The position numbers were made by a program, and so were the translations under genes. The notes below the pieces were generated by a model. The model saw only the letters and a list, made by a program, of their open reading frames with translations. It ran no database searches and was not told the DNA's origin. Shown one piece after another: positions 52,301 through 58,247 of a DNA stretch of 64,000 bases. Position 1 is the stretch's first letter, and every line of letters starts with the position of its first letter. Where the stretch lies: positions 25,839-89,838 of the IMG/VR virus record IMGVR_UViG_3300032313_000664; one strand, given 5' to 3'. Origin of the DNA: a virus.

Positions 52301-52573
52301 GGCTCTAATTCATTTGTAGATTATCTTTATAAAAAGCGTTATGATCTTGACGAAGACGAGTATGTTGTAGTAGACTTTACTCCGTATGTAACAAAAGCTG
52401 GGAAGACAATGAGCCACATAGTTCTTTCCAATTCAGAGAAAGAATTAACTAGAGTAATTGCTTTCCCAACAATGTATAAGATGTCCCTAGCTAAAATGCG
52501 TGAGGGAATGAAGTGTAAGGTTGTTCTATCTACTTTAGATGATGGAACTTTAATGGTAAAGGAAATAAAATGA
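49304..52573 (+). CDS. dnaE: DNA polymerase III alpha-like (DnaE) polymerase
   Basis: The 1089-residue protein has an N-terminal PHP domain (residues about 3-200) with THLHVHSYYSLMDG, ITDHGTLSSHREM and HFAKEEDRVLEEAM. The polymerase core starts near 330 and has the signature PDIDTDF at 417-423 (Asp418, Asp420 and Asp422) and the third catalytic Asp in KLDALGLKTL near 566. A helix-hairpin-helix and an OB-like domain (SIKRGNGWARIELVDETG) end it. It is shorter than bacterial DnaE (about 1150-1200) but complete. It would replicate the phage genome with the helicase, primase and SSB next to it. Confidence 0.9.
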   Translation: MKFTHLHVHSYYSLMDGLNSPLELVQAAKAAGQTAIAITDHGTLSSHREMQIACKEEGIKPILGVEAYISPTDRFDKSSKTDKSIQAYNHIILLAKNKKGLENINILQEIAWNEGFYHKPRIDREVLKEYAEGVIVLSGCLNGLISKCIEKGEFSEAKIILKDFKQTFQEDFYVEVQSHNPKEINSKLLELADELNIKAVATGDAHFAKEEDRVLEEAMLILSTSPKMDKDADFEMSRQIKDINERLNYLYPDRRISFQDYNLFIQSRSEIEADFNKAGITRTDIYDNTIEITNKIKEYDFNSGLDLLPVPKTDADEKLAQMASEGLKRLGLTESQVYIDRLDEELSVIKDKSFASYFLVVADMINWAKSNDIKVGPGRGSAAGSLVCYALGITDVDPIKYDLLFFRFINPERNDFPDIDTDFEDRRRKEVKDYLKKKFKHVASISTYTYFKDKGVIRDAARVFMVPLSDVNRAMKSIDTFEDFIDSPNTKEFRTKYPEVVWLADRLRGRIRSVGVHAAGVVVAKDDLRKYAPVESRADASDLVSGRIPVVAYDMDTVADIGLIKLDALGLKTLSVISDTLASIKKRSGKDINLSKLTLDDPDVYKVLSEGYTKGVFQAEATPYTNLLIKMGVDKFEDLAASNALVRPGAMNTVGASYIKRKHGDEAVQFIHPIMKPFTENTYGVIIYQEQVMQACVHLGGMTWSEADKVRKIIGKKKDAKEFDQFKDRFIDGASKHISKKQAETLWHTFEAHAGYSFNRSHAVAYSMLSYYTAWLKTYYPLEFMFSILKNENDKDARTEYLIEAKRLNLSIKLPHINESDVFFSLKGDSIRFGLGEVKFISDSIANKIIDQRPFKSYSEFIEKASKKGSGINSRAISALNAIGAAAFEDNPRSGNEKDSYYEYLGIPTFNLEGIPPRIKSQARPIEEFEDLGSFVMFGMVKSIKRGNGWARIELVDETGSIGLFHTEQTQIETGQMYFILVGDNRIARYVKVSDIDPTGSNSFVDYLYKKRYDLDEDEYVVVDFTPYVTKAGKTMSHIVLSNSEKELTRVIAFPTMYKMSLAKMREGMKCKVVLSTLDDGTLMVKEIK

Positions 52574-52860
52574 CAGAAGAATATGATGTAAATGAAGTGC
52601 AGGCATCGCTAACAGCAAGCAAGGTTCTTGTTGCTATTTTGGAAACACTAGGTAGCGTAAGAGTTGAAACAAAAACTTTAGTTGAAGCAACTAATAAAGA
52701 CAAGCAGCTTGTCGTAGACTATGATGAAACTGGACCAGCTTTTATCTTTAGACTGCCATCCGATAGCGAATTTGAATTCAATGGTGTGCTAGCTGAAGGA
52801 GAAATTAAAGAGGCGGAATTAATTAATGACGAAGCGGAATTAATTAATGACTTCGAATAG
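52570..52860 (+). CDS. Small acidic protein, unknown
   Basis: The 96-residue acidic protein starts on an ATGA overlap with the polymerase stop. MTEEYDVNEVQASLTASKVLVAILETLGSVRVETKTLVEATNKDKQLVVDYD suggests a helix and beta hairpin. Its C-terminus carries a seven-residue duplication (EAELIND twice), encoded by a 21-base repeat. The gene ends within the next gene's start region. No family is recognised. Confidence 0.55.
   Translation: MTEEYDVNEVQASLTASKVLVAILETLGSVRVETKTLVEATNKDKQLVVDYDETGPAFIFRLPSDSEFEFNGVLAEGEIKEAELINDEAELINDFE
52810..52851 (+). repeat. Tandem 21-base repeat at a gene junction
   Basis: Two copies, 52810-52830 and 52831-52851, differ at one base. The second copy contains the ATG (52847) of the next gene, and the first contains a similar ATG out of use. 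The repeat thus spans the acidic C-terminus of one gene and the start of another. Confidence 0.8.
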
Positions 52861-53194
52861 CATAGTAACAGAGTACGGCCTAGATGCTCTATCAGCAGTT
52901 TTACATGAGACTGCAATTGAAAAGGGTTTCTGGGAAGGCACAATCAGTTACGACAAGGTTGGAAACAAGCTAGCGCTTGTGCATTCTGAAGTAACAGAAG
53001 TGCTTGAAGCAATTAGAAAAAATAAAGGGTCAGAAGAAGTTGTTGAAGAAATGGCAGATGTAATTATTAGATTGCTAGACATTTATGCAGCAATGAGAAA
53101 TTCAGGAGATTTAATTCATAGCCTAGATGACGTTCTAGATAAAAAAATTAATATAAATAAAGAAAGACCAAAGCTTCACGGCAATTTATTTTAA
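52847..53194 (+). CDS. MazG-like nucleotide pyrophosphohydrolase
   Basis: The 115-residue protein has GNKLALVHSEVTEVLEAIRKNKG and EEVVEEMADVIIRLLDIYAAM, the helical metal-binding motifs EvtE and EEmaD of the MazG superfamily, which hydrolyse nucleoside triphosphates (or ppGpp-like alarmones). The ATG lies within the end of the previous gene and within the repeat at 52831-52851. It may adjust nucleotide pools during infection. Phages often place it with replication genes. Confidence 0.75.
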   Translation: MTSNSIVTEYGLDALSAVLHETAIEKGFWEGTISYDKVGNKLALVHSEVTEVLEAIRKNKGSEEVVEEMADVIIRLLDIYAAMRNSGDLIHSLDDVLDKKININKERPKLHGNLF

Positions 53195-53203
53195 TGCTAT
53201 ACT
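53175..53203 (+). promoter_or_regulatory. Promoter for recombination genes
   Basis: TTCACG (53175-53180), 17 bases, then TGcTATACT with -10 TATACT (53198-53203). An AAAAGG-type site precedes the ATG at 53224. Confidence 0.6.
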
Positions 53204-53223
53204 AAGGGAAAGAAAAGGTTCAC

Positions 53224-54228
53224 ATGAGTATATTAATAGACGATGTATTAGCAAAGCTAGATCCTAAAACAAGAGCAAGAGTTCAGTCTGCACAGGATGT
53301 TCAAGTTGAAAAACAACTCACACCCAGCATTGGATTAAATTTTGCTTTGCGTGGAGGGCTAGGATACGGAAGACAGGTTTTAGTATGGGGCAATAAGTCT
53401 GCAGGAAAGTCTTCTTTCTGTTTGCAGATGATAGCTTTGGCACAAAAAGAAGGAAAGACTTGTGCTTGGATAGATGCAGAAGCATCATACGATCAATCAT
53501 GGGCTGAAAGTTTAGGAGTAGATTCATCTTCCCTTATCTATTCTCCAGCAAAAACAGTTAATGATATGGTTGACGTAGCAACAAAGCTAATGGATGCTGG
53601 GGTTGACATGATAGTTGTTGATTCAATTTCTGCCCTACTGCCTGCAATTTATTTTGAAAAAGATGGAAATGAAATGAAAGATTTGCAAGATACTAAGCAA
53701 ATCGGCGCTGAAGCAAAGGATATGACCCACGCAGTCAAGATGTTAAACTATGCAAACAAAAACACACTACTTGTTCTCATCTCACAACAACGAAATCAGT
53801 TTGGATCTATGCATGCTTCGCACATCCCCACGGGTGGAATGGCAGTCAAGTTCTTTTCTTCAACCGTCATTAAGCTCTGGTCGTCAGAAGCTGAGGCTAA
53901 TGCTATTAAAGCTGGCGTTAAAGTTGGCGACAAAATTATCGAACAAAGAGTCGGAAGACCAGTTAACTGGATTATTGATTACAACAAACTCGGCCCCCCA
54001 AATTTATCGGGACAGTACGACTTTTATTACCAAGGGGACACTCTCGGTGTAGACCGTGTCGGTGAAACTCTTGATGTTGCAGAAATGTGCGGTATCGTAG
54101 AAAAAGGTGGAGCATGGTACACAGTAAATGGAGAACGTTTTCAAGGACGTGCAAAGGCTGTAGCATATTTAAAGGAAAATCCAGATGTTGTAGACAGCTT
54201 AGAAGAAGAGATAAATGCCAAATCTTAA
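53224..54228 (+). CDS. RecA/UvsX-like recombinase
   Basis: The 334-residue protein has an N-terminal helix (SILIDDVLAKLDPKTRARVQSAQ) and then the RecA core: RQVLVWGNKSAGKSSFCLQM with Walker A near residues 57-66, TCAWIDAEASYDQSWAESLGV, DMIVVDSISALLP with Walker B near 131-138, and LVLISQQRNQFG. This is the RecA/UvsX/Sak4-type strand exchange protein. It promotes pairing and repair, working with the ssDNA-binding protein. It overlaps the next gene by 14 bases. Confidence 0.85.
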   Translation: MSILIDDVLAKLDPKTRARVQSAQDVQVEKQLTPSIGLNFALRGGLGYGRQVLVWGNKSAGKSSFCLQMIALAQKEGKTCAWIDAEASYDQSWAESLGVDSSSLIYSPAKTVNDMVDVATKLMDAGVDMIVVDSISALLPAIYFEKDGNEMKDLQDTKQIGAEAKDMTHAVKMLNYANKNTLLVLISQQRNQFGSMHASHIPTGGMAVKFFSSTVIKLWSSEAEANAIKAGVKVGDKIIEQRVGRPVNWIIDYNKLGPPNLSGQYDFYYQGDTLGVDRVGETLDVAEMCGIVEKGGAWYTVNGERFQGRAKAVAYLKENPDVVDSLEEEINAKS

Positions 54229-54403
54229 TGAGTTTCTTAATAAAAAAATTGAGCAAAAAGAATATAGCCTAGAAAAGCTTCCAGGTCTTAGGGCATGCAA
54301 TACATGCGATGAAGATGTTAATGGAGCAATGTGGGATCCAATTGAATTAGTAATGTCTTGGAGATGCTCTAAGGGCCATGAAACAACTTTTAAGGTTCAG
54401 TAA
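54215..54403 (+). CDS. Small zinc-binding protein
   Basis: The 62-residue protein has LRACNTCDEDV with Cys28 and Cys31, then SWRCSKGHETTF with Cys51 and His55, a CCCH zinc ribbon. It overlaps the recombinase gene by 14 bases and the next by one. It could be a regulator or a recombination accessory. Function unknown. Confidence 0.55.
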   Translation: MPNLNEFLNKKIEQKEYSLEKLPGLRACNTCDEDVNGAMWDPIELVMSWRCSKGHETTFKVQ

Positions 54404-54714
54404 TGTCAGAAAGAGCAGAAGTAAAAAGAGATGGGGCTAAGGCTCAAAAAAATAGTGGCCGTGGCGACTATCAAAAAGGTGATGCAAAGTGGAACCAGTT
54501 CCTTGTGGACTACAAAGAAGCAAAAGCATCCTTTAATTTAAATAAAGATGTATGGGCTAAGATTTGTACAGATACCTTTAAGGTAAGTAGAGATATGCAC
54601 CCTGCACTTAAAATTATTATTGGTGAAGATTCTAAGGTCCGTCTTGGAATTATTGAATGGTCTGTATTAGAGGAACTGATACAATTTTGGGAGGACAACA
54701 ATGACAGAAGATAA
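54403..54714 (+). CDS. Putative PD-(D/E)XK-type resolvase or nuclease
   Basis: The 103-residue protein starts MSERAEVKRDGAKAQKNSGRGDYQKGDAKWNQFLVDYKEAKASFNL. Basic helix, then GD and the strand with (D/E)-Y-K (FLVDYKEAK), then VWAKICTDTFK and PALKIII. Proteins of this plan are often listed as Holliday junction resolvases in actinobacterial phages and fit a PD-(D/E)XK fold (Asp of GDA; Asp-X-Lys in DYK). It would cut branched DNA. A RuvC-like candidate lies 1.4 kb downstream, so the pair is notable. Confidence 0.55.
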   Translation: MSERAEVKRDGAKAQKNSGRGDYQKGDAKWNQFLVDYKEAKASFNLNKDVWAKICTDTFKVSRDMHPALKIIIGEDSKVRLGIIEWSVLEELIQFWEDNNDRR

Positions 54715-55039
54715 GAATACTCTTGAGCTAATTAGCAATATTACTGAGTTTAATGATTTACATGAGTTCATGAAAGATGAGCATCTAGATAAAGCATTGG
54801 CAATCGTAGTAAAGCTATTGATGAACCCAGATGTTCCTTCAGCAAAAGCACCTCATCTAATTATGGAGCTGCAGGCAATGTCAACTAAGTTTGCTGTACT
54901 TGCATCCGTGTATTCAACAATTGCAAAAGACAAAGCTGGAACCGCTAACAACAATAAGAAAAACATTTACTATTCAGTAAAGGAGTCCATAGACAAACTT
55001 GTAGATGCACTTAAGTATGTCGTTAGGTACAACTCATAA
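54701..55039 (+). CDS. Helical phage protein, unknown
   Basis: The 112-residue protein MTEDKNTLELISNITEFNDLHEFMKDEHLDKALAIVVKLLM is helical with KAPHLIMELQAMSTKFAVLASVYSTIAKDKAGTANNNKKNIYYSVKESIDKL. Its position between two nuclease genes suggests a DNA-processing accessory. No family is clear. It overlaps the upstream gene by 14 bases. Confidence 0.5.
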   Translation: MTEDKNTLELISNITEFNDLHEFMKDEHLDKALAIVVKLLMNPDVPSAKAPHLIMELQAMSTKFAVLASVYSTIAKDKAGTANNNKKNIYYSVKESIDKLVDALKYVVRYNS

Positions 55040-55831
55040 ATGGCTAGAGATATTGTAAAGAACCTTAAGTTTAAAAAGCACACTGGAAAGTTCTTTGACC
55101 CAGAAAAGTTTGCAGATCTTCTAGACGAGGCTTACAGAAATACAAAACGTGCTGATGGGTCTATGACCAAGAAATCATTTAGTCCAAGCGCCCTTGGCTA
55201 TGGTCACGGCAAGTGTCCTAGATATTGGTACATGGCATTTTCTGGAGCAGTTTTTATTGATGACAACGATGCAGTTGCCGTTGCTAATATGGCACAAGGA
55301 ACTCAGGCGCATGAGCGATTACAGAAGCTTATTTCTACTATGCCAGAGTGGAGAGCGGAAGAAGAAGAGATTATTAATGAGTATCCACCGATCAGAGGAT
55401 TTATAGATCTTATTATGGAGTACGATGGCGAGACAGTAATTGGTGAAATTAAAACGGCAAAGCAAGAGGTTTGGGATACCAGACAATCAGAGATGAAGCC
55501 CACAGATAACCACATGCTACAACTTCTTACCTACATGAAGTTAAAGAATGCTAAAGAGGGATTTTTCTTATATGAGAATAAGAATACCCAAGAGATTTTG
55601 GTTATTCCAATTTCTATGAATGAAAAGAATACAAGGATTATCGAGGAGACCTTTGCTTGGATGTGCGAAGTCTGGGATAACTTTAAGGATGGAGATCTTC
55701 CTAAGAGACCAGAAGGTGCAACTAAATCCAAAATGCCTTGTACTTATTGCCCAGTTAAGAAAGAGTGCTACGAAAAGGGTGGTCCAGTAGGCACTGTTGA
55801 AATTGATTTGTTTTCGGTATCTAATTTATGA
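55040..55831 (+). CDS. Cas4/RecB-like exonuclease
   Basis: The 263-residue protein has Cys59 (KCPRYWY), then MAQGTQAHERLQKLI, GFIDLIMEYDGETVIGEIKTAK with catalytic Asp and Glu-X-Lys, and the C-terminal CTYCPVKKEC with Cys234, Cys237 and Cys243. One Cys in the N-terminal part and three at the end hold a 4Fe-4S cluster in Cas4/AddB-like nucleases. It should degrade or resect DNA ends for phage recombination. No CRISPR array was seen, so a CRISPR role is unlikely. Confidence 0.8.
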   Translation: MARDIVKNLKFKKHTGKFFDPEKFADLLDEAYRNTKRADGSMTKKSFSPSALGYGHGKCPRYWYMAFSGAVFIDDNDAVAVANMAQGTQAHERLQKLISTMPEWRAEEEEIINEYPPIRGFIDLIMEYDGETVIGEIKTAKQEVWDTRQSEMKPTDNHMLQLLTYMKLKNAKEGFFLYENKNTQEILVIPISMNEKNTRIIEETFAWMCEVWDNFKDGDLPKRPEGATKSKMPCTYCPVKKECYEKGGPVGTVEIDLFSVSNL

Positions 55832-56106
55832 TATGTGCAAATAAAGAGTGTGCTAAAGATTTTGAGCCAAAGACTCATAATCAAAAGTATTGCACAGATG
55901 AGTGCTGTAGAGTTGCAACAAACCGTAGGATCATGGAGAAGTATTATGAAAAGAAAGCTATTAGAAATGGTGCTGTTCGTCCATGCAAAAAATGTAAGAT
56001 ACAATTAAGTAGGTATAATAAAACAGAACACTGCGCCACATGTGCAAAGAATATTGATCTGGCTACAAAAGGCAAAGTAAAAAGGATGCTAGATGACATT
56101 GGCTAG
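55828..56106 (+). CDS. Double zinc-finger protein
   Basis: The 92-residue protein has two Cys-rich modules: MICANKECAKDF...QKYCTDECCRVATNRR, and RPCKKCKIQLSRYNKTEHCATCAKN. The first is like the C-terminal zinc finger found in DUF2116-like or HNH-related proteins. It overlaps both neighbours (ATGA with the Cas4-like gene; 14 bases with the RuvC-like gene). It is probably a nucleic-acid-binding partner of the recombination set. No catalytic His-Asn-His is clear. Confidence 0.6.
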   Translation: MICANKECAKDFEPKTHNQKYCTDECCRVATNRRIMEKYYEKKAIRNGAVRPCKKCKIQLSRYNKTEHCATCAKNIDLATKGKVKRMLDDIG

Positions 56107-56659
56107 TCTTGCAAAGACAAAAGCAAATAGGGTTTTGGGAATAGACGCCTCAACAAACTCTATTGCTTTCTGCTTAATGGAAGGTGATAAGCCATTAAAG
56201 TGGGGCAAGGTTGATCTTAATGGTCTTGATATATATGAAAAAATTCACGACGCAAAAAATAAAATGCATTCAATGCTTGAAGAATTAAAATCAGATTACA
56301 TTGTTGTCGAAGGTGCTGTGTTTGTTAAGTCAGCAGATGCTGTAATTAAACTATCATATGTTTATGGGGTTGTTATAGCAGAACTAATGTCGACGGGGGC
56401 AAAGGTTATAACAATAGCACCTTCATCCTGGCAATCCTACATAGGAAACAAGAACCCTACTAAAGATGAGAAGCAAGCAATAAGACTACTTAACCCAGGA
56501 TACGCAGACTCATGGTATCAAAACAAACTTAGAAATATGAGAAAGCAGAGAACTGCTGACTATTTTAATAGAAAGTATAATTTAAATGTGGTGGATTTTG
56601 ACGTTGCAGATAGCTTTGGTATTGCACATTATGCTAACAAGGTACTGACAGAACGATGA
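56093..56659 (+). CDS. RuvC-like Holliday junction resolvase
   Basis: The 188-residue protein has the RNase H fold order of RuvC: RVLGIDASTNSIAFCLME with the first Asp near residue 17, DYIVVEGAVF with the Glu near 73, and DVADSFGIAHYA with the last Asp near 177. PSSWQSYIGN is also typical. It should resolve branched DNA before packaging. It lies in the recombination block with a Cas4-like nuclease and a second resolvase-like gene. It overlaps the next gene by four bases. Confidence 0.75.
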   Translation: MTLASLAKTKANRVLGIDASTNSIAFCLMEGDKPLKWGKVDLNGLDIYEKIHDAKNKMHSMLEELKSDYIVVEGAVFVKSADAVIKLSYVYGVVIAELMSTGAKVITIAPSSWQSYIGNKNPTKDEKQAIRLLNPGYADSWYQNKLRNMRKQRTADYFNRKYNLNVVDFDVADSFGIAHYANKVLTER

Positions 56660-56802
56660 AGTTGTATCAAAATAAAGACTGGCTATTCAGAAGGTATTCT
56701 GTTCAAAAGAAAACCATTATTGAAATAGCTGAAGAGTGTAAAGTTTCTGCTATGACTATACAGAGATACCTAGAAAAGTTTGGATTGACTAAAAAAAGAT
56801 GA
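56656..56802 (+). CDS. Tiny helix-turn-helix protein (48 residues)
   Basis: ATG at 56656 overlaps the RuvC-like stop (ATGA). The 48-residue frame reads MKLYQNKDWLFRRYSVQKK, then TIIEIAEECKVSAMTIQRYLEKFGL and a basic end. It is a clean homeodomain-like HTH: IAEECKVSAMTIQRYL is a resolvase-type recognition unit. It overlaps the next gene's ATG by four bases. Coupling on both sides supports a real gene. It may regulate the block or act on DNA with the recombinase set. Confidence 0.6.
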   Translation: MKLYQNKDWLFRRYSVQKKTIIEIAEECKVSAMTIQRYLEKFGLTKKR

Positions 56803-57350
56803 GTAAAGATGTGTGGCTAAATGCCAATCAAGAAACAGCAGGAGATCTTATCCTTACAGGTTATCATGGCCTCCTAAGAGATATGCCTGTTTACGATGAG
56901 GTAAGATCATTATTCGGACACGGATCAACAGCCCTAGACTTTGGGTGCGGAGTAGGAAGAAACTCTGTAGCCCTATCTGACACATATAATAAAGTTATTT
57001 CTTTTGATTTGCCCAGCATGATTGGCCTAGTCCCAGAAGATAACAAGCTAAGCAATATAACATATACAACCGACTGGGAGTATGTAAAATCTTTTAAGTT
57101 TGATACTGTATTAGCAAGCCTTGTGTTTCAGCATATAGAAGATTCAGAATTGAATTCATATTTAACCGACCTGTCTCAAATAGCGGACAGATTAGTTCTT
57201 CACAGCAGAACCTGGATTGATCATTCAGCTTCACAGGTATTGCCAATTGTAGAGAAATACTTTATAATTGATACTATTGAGTATTCAAGAGATCCCAATA
57301 ATCCTATTGAGGATCATTTTATTGCAACATTAAACAAGAGGGCGGAATAA
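56799..57350 (+). CDS. SAM-dependent methyltransferase
   Basis: The 183-residue protein has TALDFGCGVGRNSVALS (motif I, near 45-60), KVISFDLPSMIG and DTVLASLVFQHIEDSELN, the hallmarks of a class I methyltransferase of the UbiE/Methyltransf_25 type. It is small and lacks a clear target recognition domain, so a small-molecule, nucleotide or protein substrate is as likely as DNA. It starts on the end of the tiny HTH gene and ends on the next gene's ATG. Confidence 0.7.
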   Translation: MSKDVWLNANQETAGDLILTGYHGLLRDMPVYDEVRSLFGHGSTALDFGCGVGRNSVALSDTYNKVISFDLPSMIGLVPEDNKLSNITYTTDWEYVKSFKFDTVLASLVFQHIEDSELNSYLTDLSQIADRLVLHSRTWIDHSASQVLPIVEKYFIIDTIEYSRDPNNPIEDHFIATLNKRAE

Positions 57351-57679
57351 TGTTAAAACCAGTATATGAAGATGTATCTCAGTTTCATTGTAATGATTTG
57401 TATTTAAGATCAGTAGGTGCTCCAGCAGGCAATAAGATCTGGGAAACATGCCATGAAATTGCACACATGTTAATTGAAAAGAATATATCATATGGCAACT
57501 CGGCTTTAGAACCTGCAAGAATATTTTCAACGGCGGACTCAACAGAACAATTAAAGGTCCGTATTGATGATAAGTTAAACAGAGTAAAGAACAATCAAGG
57601 CTTTGCAGGAGATAATGATATTGATGATTTGATTGGCTATTTAGTATTATATAAGATTGCAAAGGCTAATTCTAATTGA
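57350..57679 (+). CDS. Nucleotide-modification-associated-like protein
   Basis: The 109-residue helical protein has AHMLIEKNISYGNSALEPARIFSTADSTEQLKVRIDDKLNRVKN and DIDDLIGYLVLYKIAK. KN..YGNSA followed by RIDDKLNR is the pattern of the DUF1599/Nmad1 (nucleotide modification associated) family, which is MazG-like in fold. It follows a methyltransferase gene, so the two may act together on nucleotides. This family link is by pattern only. Confidence 0.6.
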   Translation: MLKPVYEDVSQFHCNDLYLRSVGAPAGNKIWETCHEIAHMLIEKNISYGNSALEPARIFSTADSTEQLKVRIDDKLNRVKNNQGFAGDNDIDDLIGYLVLYKIAKANSN

Positions 57680-57704
57680 CATTTTAGTCAACTGAAAGTA
57701 TAAT
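57676..57704 (+). promoter_or_regulatory. Near-perfect promoter for leaderless terminase mRNA
   Basis: TTGACA (57676-57681), 17-base spacer, TATAAT (57699-57704), a perfect match in both boxes. The ATG at 57711 lies 7 bases after the -10, at the predicted start of transcription, with no ribosome site between. Confidence 0.85.
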
Positions 57705-57710
57705 AGGTTA

Positions 57711-58247
57711 ATGAGCGAAATAGAATTAGCCCAACATTTTGACAGAATGAACAGGGTTGTAGAAGAACTTCTCAAAGGCAACACGCCAACACAGATTGCT
57801 ACCCTAACGGGATTTCAAAGAAAAGAAGTCCTTGAGTTTATTGACGAGTGGAAGACTGTAGTCCATAGCGATAGCGGAATCAGAGACAGAGCAAGAGAAG
57901 CCATCTCAGGGGCAGACCAGCACTATGCAATGCTTATCAAAGAAGCCTGGAAAACAGTTGAAGACGCAGATCAGGCGGGACAGCTGGCGGTTAAGTCAGG
58001 TGCACTAAAACTAATTGCAGACATAGAGACAAAGCGAATAGCAATGTTGCAGTCTGTTGGCGTACTTGAAAATAATGAAATTGCATCTCAAATTGTTGAG
58101 ACAGAACGTAAGCAAGAAGTACTAATAAGAATATTAAAAGAAGTTACAGCACCATGCCCTAAATGCAAAATGGAAGTTGCAAAAAGATTATCTCAAATTA
58201 CTGGAGTAATCGAATCCGTCCCAGTAGAGGAAGCAGATGTCGTTTGA
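57711..58247 (+). CDS. Terminase small subunit
   Basis: The 178-residue protein has an N-terminal HTH (LAQHFDRMNRVVEELLKGNTPTQIATLTGFQRKEVLEFIDEWKTVV) that binds the packaging site, and a helical central part (SGALKLIADIETKRIAMLQSVGVLENN) for ring assembly. The C-terminus has a Cys pair (CPKCKMEV). It precedes the large subunit and overlaps it by 11 bases. It is probably leaderless. Confidence 0.8.
   Translation: MSEIELAQHFDRMNRVVEELLKGNTPTQIATLTGFQRKEVLEFIDEWKTVVHSDSGIRDRAREAISGADQHYAMLIKEAWKTVEDADQAGQLAVKSGALKLIADIETKRIAMLQSVGVLENNEIASQIVETERKQEVLIRILKEVTAPCPKCKMEVAKRLSQITGVIESVPVEEADVV

Noticed and set aside
55040-55831. Cas4-like gene as part of a CRISPR system
   Set aside because: There are no repeat arrays or other cas genes. 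Cas4/RecB-like nucleases are common in phage recombination modules.
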